A DNA stretch of 42,465 bases from a bacterium (GTDB taxonomy: Bacteria > Margulisbacteria > Marinamargulisbacteria > CANKTL01): positions 1 through 42,465 of the forward strand of contig CANKTL010000003.1 in assembly GCA_947486405.1 (NCBI GenBank). Reading direction: 5' to 3'. The notes under the pieces are model-generated. The model was not told the DNA's origin. It ran no database searches and saw only the letters and a list, made by a program, of their open reading frames with translations. The position numbers and the translations under genes were made by a program. The stretch's first letter is position 1, and each line of letters opens with the position of its first letter. Below, in pieces: positions 37,175 through 42,465 of this stretch.

Positions 37175-38963
37175 CGTCTATTTTAAGGATCGTCATGAAC
37201 GCGTCCTTGGGCACTTGAATGGACCCGATACTTTTCATTTTCTTTTTGCCCTCTTTTTGTTTCTCAAGCAGTTTTCGTTTTCGCGAAATATCACCGCCAT
37301 AACACTTGGCTGTGACGTTTTTGCGGATGGCGCTAATCGACTCACGACATATAATTTTACCCCCAATTGCCCCTTGGATTGCAACGTCATACATTTGCTT
37401 TGGAATTTGTTCTTTTAACTTGGATGCCATCGAAGTCGCAATATGCCGCGCTTTGGATTCGTGAGCAATAAATGATAGCGCATCCACCGGATCACCATTG
37501 ATTTTCATATCAACTTTTACCAATTTGGCGGGCTGATATTCCTCAAACCAATAATCCATACTGGCATACCCTTTGGTACGGGATTTAAGCCGGTCAAAAA
37601 ATTGAGTGATCATTTCGTTTAATGGAATTGAAAACGTGAGCTGTTGACGCGTGTCATCCAGATATTCGGCCTTGCGGTAGATGGCGCGGCTATCTTGGCC
37701 CAGTTCCATGATGGTCCCGATATACTCATTGGGCGTAATGACGGTGAGGCCCATAAACGGCTCTTTCATCATCGCAACTCGGGTGGGATCGGGAAAATCA
37801 CTTGGGTTTTCCAGTAAAATTTCTTCACCATTGCTGAGGGTAAATTGATACGTGACGTTGGGCGCGGTGGCCACGATGTCCATATTGAATTCCCGCTCGA
37901 TGCGTTCCCGAATAATATCCATGTGCAGGAGGCCCAAAAACCCGCAACGGTATCCAAATCCCAATGCCTGGGAGCTTTCGGGCATATATTGCAGGGCTGA
38001 GTCGTTTAATTTGAGTTTTTCAAGTGCGTCTTTGAGGTTGGGGTAGTCGTTGGTATCGACCGGATAAAGGCCGCAAAACACCATCGGTTTGGCCTCGCGA
38101 TAGCCGGGTAGAGCGGTGGGCGCGGGTTTTTTGGCGGAGGTAATGGTGTCGCCAATGTGCGCGTCTTCAACCGTTTTGATGTTGGATATGACATAACCGC
38201 TTTCGCCGTTTTCAATCGCTTGAGCGGCGGTCATTTTGGGTTTGAAAAAGCCCACATCCAACACATCAAAATCGCGACCAGTGTGCATCATCTGAATTTT
38301 TTGGCCTTTTTCAATTCGCCCGCTTTTCACACGTACATAGCAAATAACCCCGCGATACGCATCAAAATGGGCGTCAAAAATCAGGGCGCGAAGGTGATCG
38401 CTTTCAAATTGGGTGGGGGCTGGTACGCGGGAGACTACCGCTTCGAGAATTTCGATAATCCCAATGCCGCTTTTGGCGCTGGCCAGCAAACATTCTTCCT
38501 GTGGAATGCCCAGCACTCGCTCAATTTCTTCGGATACTTTATTTACGTTTGCAGAGGGCAAATCAATCTTATTAATAACGGGAATAATTTCTAAATTGTG
38601 CTCCAAAGCGAGATAAAAATTGGCCAAGGTTTGGGCTTCGATTCCTTGCGTGGCGTCTACCAACAAAAGTGCGCCTTCACAGGCCGCCAACGACCGAGAC
38701 ACTTCATAACTAAAATCCACGTGGCCGGGGGTATCAATAAGGTTGAGAATGTAATCTTCCCCATTTGCCGCTTTGTAGGTTAAGCGCACGGCCTGCATTT
38801 TAATCGTTATTCCCCGCTCGCGTTCCAGATCCATGGAGTCGAGTAACTGGGGTTTCATATCCCGCATTTCAACGGTGCGTGTGGCCTCAATTAAGCGGTC
38901 TGCCAAGGTTGATTTGCCGTGGTCGATGTGGGCAATGATGCAAAAGTTTCGAATATGTTTCAT
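37161..38963 (-). CDS. lepA: Elongation factor 4
   Basis: HIRNFCIIAHIDHGKSTLADRLIE, DTPGHVDFSYEVSRSLAACEGALLLVDATQG, LEP C-terminal domain. Confidence 0.96.
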   Translation of the reverse strand: MKHIRNFCIIAHIDHGKSTLADRLIEATRTVEMRDMKPQLLDSMDLERERGITIKMQAVRLTYKAANGEDYILNLIDTPGHVDFSYEVSRSLAACEGALLLVDATQGIEAQTLANFYLALEHNLEIIPVINKIDLPSANVNKVSEEIERVLGIPQEECLLASAKSGIGIIEILEAVVSRVPAPTQFESDHLRALIFDAHFDAYRGVICYVRVKSGRIEKGQKIQMMHTGRDFDVLDVGFFKPKMTAAQAIENGESGYVISNIKTVEDAHIGDTITSAKKPAPTALPGYREAKPMVFCGLYPVDTNDYPNLKDALEKLKLNDSALQYMPESSQALGFGYRCGFLGLLHMDIIRERIEREFNMDIVATAPNVTYQFTLSNGEEILLENPSDFPDPTRVAMMKEPFMGLTVITPNEYIGTIMELGQDSRAIYRKAEYLDDTRQQLTFSIPLNEMITQFFDRLKSRTKGYASMDYWFEEYQPAKLVKVDMKINGDPVDALSFIAHESKARHIATSMASKLKEQIPKQMYDVAIQGAIGGKIICRESISAIRKNVTAKCYGGDISRKRKLLEKQKEGKKKMKSIGSIQVPKDAFMTILKIDDAAH

Positions 38964-38980
38964 AGATTCTTTCCTATGTT

Positions 38981-39976
38981 ATGATAAAATCCTCTGTCGT
39001 GCCAATTCAAACCATCCAGCAATTAATAGAGCAGTCGCCCAGCCATCGTATTTTGGTGGTAGGAGATGTGATGTTGGACGAGTATTTGTGGTGCCAAGTG
39101 TCTCGTATTTCACCTGAGGCACCTGTGCCTGTTTGCGCGGTTTCCTCAACTACACATGTATTAGGTGGTGCTGCTAACGTCGCCGCTAATATTTTGGCCT
39201 TGGGCAGCGTGCCCATTTTGGTGGGTGTTGTGGGCGATGATCAGGGTGCCGAAAAGCTATTAAAATTGGCTGAATCCAAAAAAATTAATACCTCCGGCCT
39301 ATTGACCGTGGTCAAACGACCCACCAGCGTCAAAACTCGGATTGTGGCGCATCATCAGCACGTGGTGCGTGTGGATCACGAAACCTGCGAAGAAATTGCA
39401 ATGGCAGACCAGAATCGGGTCTTTGATGCCGTCAAATCTGAAATTGGAACAGCGAAAGCGCTGGTGTTATCGGATTATTCCAAAGGTGTGCTTACTGGCG
39501 AATTAACTCAGCGGCTAATTAAGCTGGCGGTTGAAAATAAGGTGCCGGTGCTGGTCGATCCCAAAGGCGATGACCCACATAAATATAAAGGAGCCACCAC
39601 CATGACTCCCAATTTTTCGGAATTCCAAATTTTCGCTAAAACCAAGTTTTCAGACGAGGCAAAAATCGCGGCTTTCGGTCAAAAATTGATTCAAGAATTG
39701 GGCCTTCAGGCTTTGTTAGTGACCCGGTCCGAAAAGGGCATGTCGTTGCTTAGTGCCAGCGAAAAACACGACATCCCCACCCGCGCGGTGGCCGTCTATG
39801 ACATCACTGGTGCTGGCGACACCGTTTTGGCCGCTTTTGCAGTGGCCATTGCCGACGGCTTGAACTATCTCACCGCGGCCCAGTTTGCGAATTATGCAGC
39901 GGGTGTTGTTGTTGCCAAAGTAGGTACTGCCACAACGACCTTGGCTGAAATAGCCCAGGTTTTAGACCATGCCTAA
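38981..39976 (+). CDS. rfaE1: D-glycero-beta-D-manno-heptose-7-phosphate kinase (RfaE domain I, PfkB family)
   Basis: RILVVGDVMLDEYLWCQVSRISPEAPVPV, DPKGDDPHKYKGATTMTPNFSEF, DITGAGDTVLAAF. Confidence 0.92.
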   Translation: MIKSSVVPIQTIQQLIEQSPSHRILVVGDVMLDEYLWCQVSRISPEAPVPVCAVSSTTHVLGGAANVAANILALGSVPILVGVVGDDQGAEKLLKLAESKKINTSGLLTVVKRPTSVKTRIVAHHQHVVRVDHETCEEIAMADQNRVFDAVKSEIGTAKALVLSDYSKGVLTGELTQRLIKLAVENKVPVLVDPKGDDPHKYKGATTMTPNFSEFQIFAKTKFSDEAKIAAFGQKLIQELGLQALLVTRSEKGMSLLSASEKHDIPTRAVAVYDITGAGDTVLAAFAVAIADGLNYLTAAQFANYAAGVVVAKVGTATTTLAEIAQVLDHA

Positions 39977-40439
39977 CCCAGGTACAGTTGTTGCGTTTTC
40001 AGAGTTGGCGACGCTGGGAGATGAGCTCAGAAAAGCGGGCCAAAAAATCGTCTTTACGAATGGTTGCTTTGACATATTACACGCCGGGCACGTTCAAATT
40101 TTGGGACAAGCGCGTGCTTTAGGTGACCTACTGGTTGTGGCAATTAATTCCGATGCCAGCGTTCGAAAGCTAAAAGGCGAAAATCGGCCGATCCACTGTC
40201 AGGAAGACAGGGCAGATGTGCTGTTGGGACTTCGCGCGGTTGATTACGTCGTGGTTTTTGACACAGACACACCTATCGACTGTATTGCCGCACTCAAACC
40301 CGCCATTCACGTTAAAGGCGGGGACTATACCAAAGACCAGCTTCCCGAAACGAGAGTCGTGGAACAGTTTGGGGGCGAAGTTCGGATTTTGCCGCTTTTG
40401 CCAGGCCGATCGTCGAGTAGCGCGTTAAGTCGTCTTTGA
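39969..40439 (+). CDS. rfaE2: D-glycero-beta-D-manno-heptose 1-phosphate adenylyltransferase (RfaE domain II)
   Basis: VFTNGCFDILHAGHVQILGQARALGD, HVKGGDYTKDQLPE, GRSSSSALSRL. Confidence 0.92.
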   Translation: MPNPGTVVAFSELATLGDELRKAGQKIVFTNGCFDILHAGHVQILGQARALGDLLVVAINSDASVRKLKGENRPIHCQEDRADVLLGLRAVDYVVVFDTDTPIDCIAALKPAIHVKGGDYTKDQLPETRVVEQFGGEVRILPLLPGRSSSSALSRL

Positions 40440-40783
40440 TGGCTCTGGGGATCCATTCAGATCAAGAACCAATCCTAAAATATAATCAAACAACCCCAAC
40501 ACCGGGCCTAGGCATCCTAGATCGTGTGGCGAGTAGGAATTTGCCGCCCTGTGGCGACGGCCGTTGTGATCAAGTGCAATTATTTTATTCATAGTTTGAG
40601 TCCTTAAAAGGGCGTGGTATTCAACTTTCTTCTACATGATTACGAGTTATTAGTTGTCGGGATCGGATTTGAATAATTTCAAAGCTTCAAATAGCTACAG
40701 CCTTTGGCCTTTTCCTCCCCCTTCAACCTAAACCCAAAAACAACTATGAAACTTCTAATCGCCTTGTTATACTGACTGCGCTT

Positions 40784-40859
<76 letters not shown>

Positions 40860-40860
<1 letters not shown>

Positions 40861-40925
40861 GCCATCATTCAAAAATTGCCCCCTCCACGAGAAATTCGCC
40901 TGGGAACAATTTTTAAACGATGGCT
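40860..40925. repeat. 19-nt imperfect inverted repeat directly abutting the tRNA 3' end
   Basis: agccatcattcaaaaattg (40860-40878) versus caatttttaaacgatggct (40907-40925), 17/19 complementary, 28-nt loop. Confidence 0.75.
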
Positions 40926-41039
40926 ACGAGTTCTTTCGATTGTTGCGCTTGCCTTTGGCTTTGCTTTTTTGTCGGAAGAAAGATAGATTTTTAGACGCCT
41001 CTTTGACAAACCTGTTTGCACTCAAGGACAATTGATAGC

Positions 41040-41191
41040 GAGCCTTGGGGGTAACGAGTAGGTTCGATATGATTTCTACATTTGTAGATCCTAGCCTTGC
41101 GCAAATCGACCTAACAGAGGCTAAAGCTCCTCATTAATTTCTACTTTTGTAGATATAGATAGTAAATTTGGAGCCATTACCCCCAAAGCTC
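41040..41191. repeat. 15-nt inverted repeat flanking the two Cas12a-type repeat units
   Basis: gagccttgggggtaa (41040-41054) and ttacccccaaagctc (41177-41191), 14/15 complementary. Confidence 0.8.
41071..41154 (+). CRISPR. Degenerate two-unit Cas12a-type repeat pair (mini/pseudo-array) upstream of cas12a
   Basis: GATTTCTACATTTGTAGAT (41071-41089) and TAATTTCTACTTTTGTAGAT (41135-41154). Both keep the TCTAC/GTAGA crRNA stem typical of Cas12a. A 36-nt frame on unit 2 (41119-41154) leaves a 29-nt spacer-like segment, 41090-41118. Confidence 0.75.
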
Positions 41192-41251
41192 AGTTAGTAA
41201 GCTCCGTTTATATTTGCCAATATAACTATCCTTTAAAACAAAGCCTACATT

Positions 41252-41278
41252 TTGAACAATTAAATTTTAATAGATAAT
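41252..41278 (+). promoter_or_regulatory. Candidate cas12a promoter (TTGAAC-N15-GATAAT)
   Basis: TTGAAC 41252-41257, GATAAT 41273-41278; short spacing, so weak evidence. Confidence 0.3.
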
Positions 41279-41391
41279 TTTTTGGATGATAGTGAATAAA
41301 CTATTTACAACAAGCGGCAAGGGTGCTACTTTTCCGTCAGTCACCCGCCCTCCACGAACACGGCACAGATTTAATCTAAAAGGAGAAAAAT

Positions 41392-42465
41392 ATGAAAAAA
41401 CCCGAAAAGATACACGAATCCAAAACCAACCTTTATTCGGTTAGTAAAACGCTGCGCTTCAAACTAAAGCCTATCGGGGAAACCGAAATTACCTTTGATT
41501 CTAGCAAAATTCGCGACGAGGATGAAAAGCGAAACGTGGCGTACCAGGAAGTCAAAAAAATGATGGATGTGCTACATCGGAATTTCATTAACGACACACT
41601 GAATAGCATCCGTCTCAATTCTGACTTACTTGAAAAATATATCGGCTTGTTTCAGATAAAGGACAAGGACGAGAAACAAAAAAAAGACCTAACGGACACT
41701 CAATCCAAACTCCGAAAAGAAATCCATTTAAAATTCACAGAAGAGGGGCTCTATAAGCATTTGTTTGATAAAGAAGTTCTCCAACTACTCAAGGACGATA
41801 TTGAACGGATTCGCAATGACAAGCACATCAGCCTAAGCCCCAATGATGCTTTGGACTGCATTAACCAGTTTGATAAATTCACTACCTATTTTCGGGGCTT
41901 CTTTGAAAATCGAAAAAATATGTATTCTCATGACGAAATACATACCAGCGTGACCCACCGAATCGTTAACGAAAACATCCCTATTTTCTTGCAGAACCAA
42001 AATACGTTTCAAAAATTGAATTCAAAATACCCTGAAATACTTTCTAAGTTTGAAGAAAAGCAATTCAAACAAATCCTCGACAAATTCAAAATGGATACCT
42101 ACCCTCCTTTAGCGTCTATTTTTGAAAATGATTCTATCAACCGCATCCTAGATCAAAATGGTATCGATTTTTACAATGCCATTCTGGGTGCTTACAAAGA
42201 GGATAACAAGATTAAATCCATCATCGGATTAAACCAATTAATCAACCAAGAATGCCACCAAACTGGGGACAAAACTATCGGTAAATTATCTAAATTAAAA
42301 AAACAGATTCTTTCAGATATCGGATCCATATCCACCCGTCCAGAACCCTTTGTTACTGACAGTGATATGTATGTAGCGGTCGCCAAATTCTACGAAATCA
42401 GTCGCGATTCATTTTCAAATTTAGAACGGGTTATAAGCTCATTAGCGGAAGGGCAGCTCCCAACA
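41392..42465 (+). CDS. cas12a: CRISPR-associated endonuclease Cas12a (Cpf1), N-terminal 358 aa, 3' truncated by window end
   Basis: Manual translation has no stop: MKKPEKIHESKTNLYSVSKTLRFKLKPIGETEITF...YQEVKKMMDVLHRNFINDTLNSIRL...FTTYFRGFFENRKNMYS...NGIDFYNAILGAY...IIGLNQLINQ; matches Cas12a N-terminal/REC motifs. SD AGGAG at 41381. Confidence 0.95.
   Translation, partial: MKKPEKIHESKTNLYSVSKTLRFKLKPIGETEITFDSSKIRDEDEKRNVAYQEVKKMMDVLHRNFINDTLNSIRLNSDLLEKYIGLFQIKDKDEKQKKDLTDTQSKLRKEIHLKFTEEGLYKHLFDKEVLQLLKDDIERIRNDKHISLSPNDALDCINQFDKFTTYFRGFFENRKNMYSHDEIHTSVTHRIVNENIPIFLQNQNTFQKLNSKYPEILSKFEEKQFKQILDKFKMDTYPPLASIFENDSINRILDQNGIDFYNAILGAYKEDNKIKSIIGLNQLINQECHQTGDKTIGKLSKLKKQILSDIGSISTRPEPFVTDSDMYVAVAKFYEISRDSFSNLERVISSLAEGQLPT

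Noticed and set aside
40630-40650. ttcttctacatgattacgag as a third Cas12a-like repeat
   Set aside because: Lacks the TCTAC/GTAGA stem and the AATTT prefix.
41003-41037. TTGACA at 41003-41008 as promoter of the repeat pair
   Set aside because: No acceptable -10 at 16-18 nt spacing, so not reported as a feature; a TSS experiment could still revive it.
41061-41070. ggttcgatat as a duplicated tRNA 3' end (att site)
   Set aside because: Match to the tRNA-Arg T-arm is too short; no acceptor sequence follows.
41340-41356. ccctccacga shared with 40881-40890 as a repeated element
   Set aside because: Only 10 nt in common; could easily be chance.
41433-41618. 61-aa minus-strand ORF
   Set aside because: Antisense to the conserved N-terminus of cas12a; no independent evidence.
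42192-42386. 64-aa minus-strand ORF
   Set aside because: Antisense to cas12a REC region codons; spurious.

Overview
This is a compact bacterial chromosomal window, mostly core metabolism, that ends inside a type V-A CRISPR locus. From left to right it contains: a response regulator (5' truncated); rpsF-ssb-ssb2-rpsR-rplI-uvrC-M23 peptidase; a long inositol-monophosphatase-like protein; a C5-pathway tetrapyrrole operon (hemA-hemC-cobA/hemD-hemB-hemL); on the minus strand rho, a RumA/RlmD-type methyltransferase, an orphan six-hairpin-glycosidase-like protein, a CorC-like CBS protein, dgkA, ybeY, a PgpH-like 7TM-HD protein and miaA; coaX (+); an orphan low-complexity protein, a PfkB kinase and ileS (-); a peptide ABC importer (SBP, two permeases, one ATPase) (+); pabC, pabB and lepA (-); split hldE-type genes (+); and tRNA-Arg(ACG). 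The last ~1.6 kb holds the most interesting region, which the ORF track misses because its ORF has no stop in the window. A Cas12a N-terminus (358 codons, 41392 to the window end) is preceded by two Cas12a-type repeat units 29 nt apart (using a 36-nt repeat frame). These lie inside a ~15-bp inverted repeat. The guide-like sequence after the second unit has a 7-nt seed match next to a TTTA PAM, overlapping a candidate -10 box of the cas12a promoter. I propose this as a candidate CreR-like self-guide for Cas12a autorepression. The proposal is testable but unproven. The main CRISPR array, cas1/cas2/cas4 and the rest of cas12a are outside the window.
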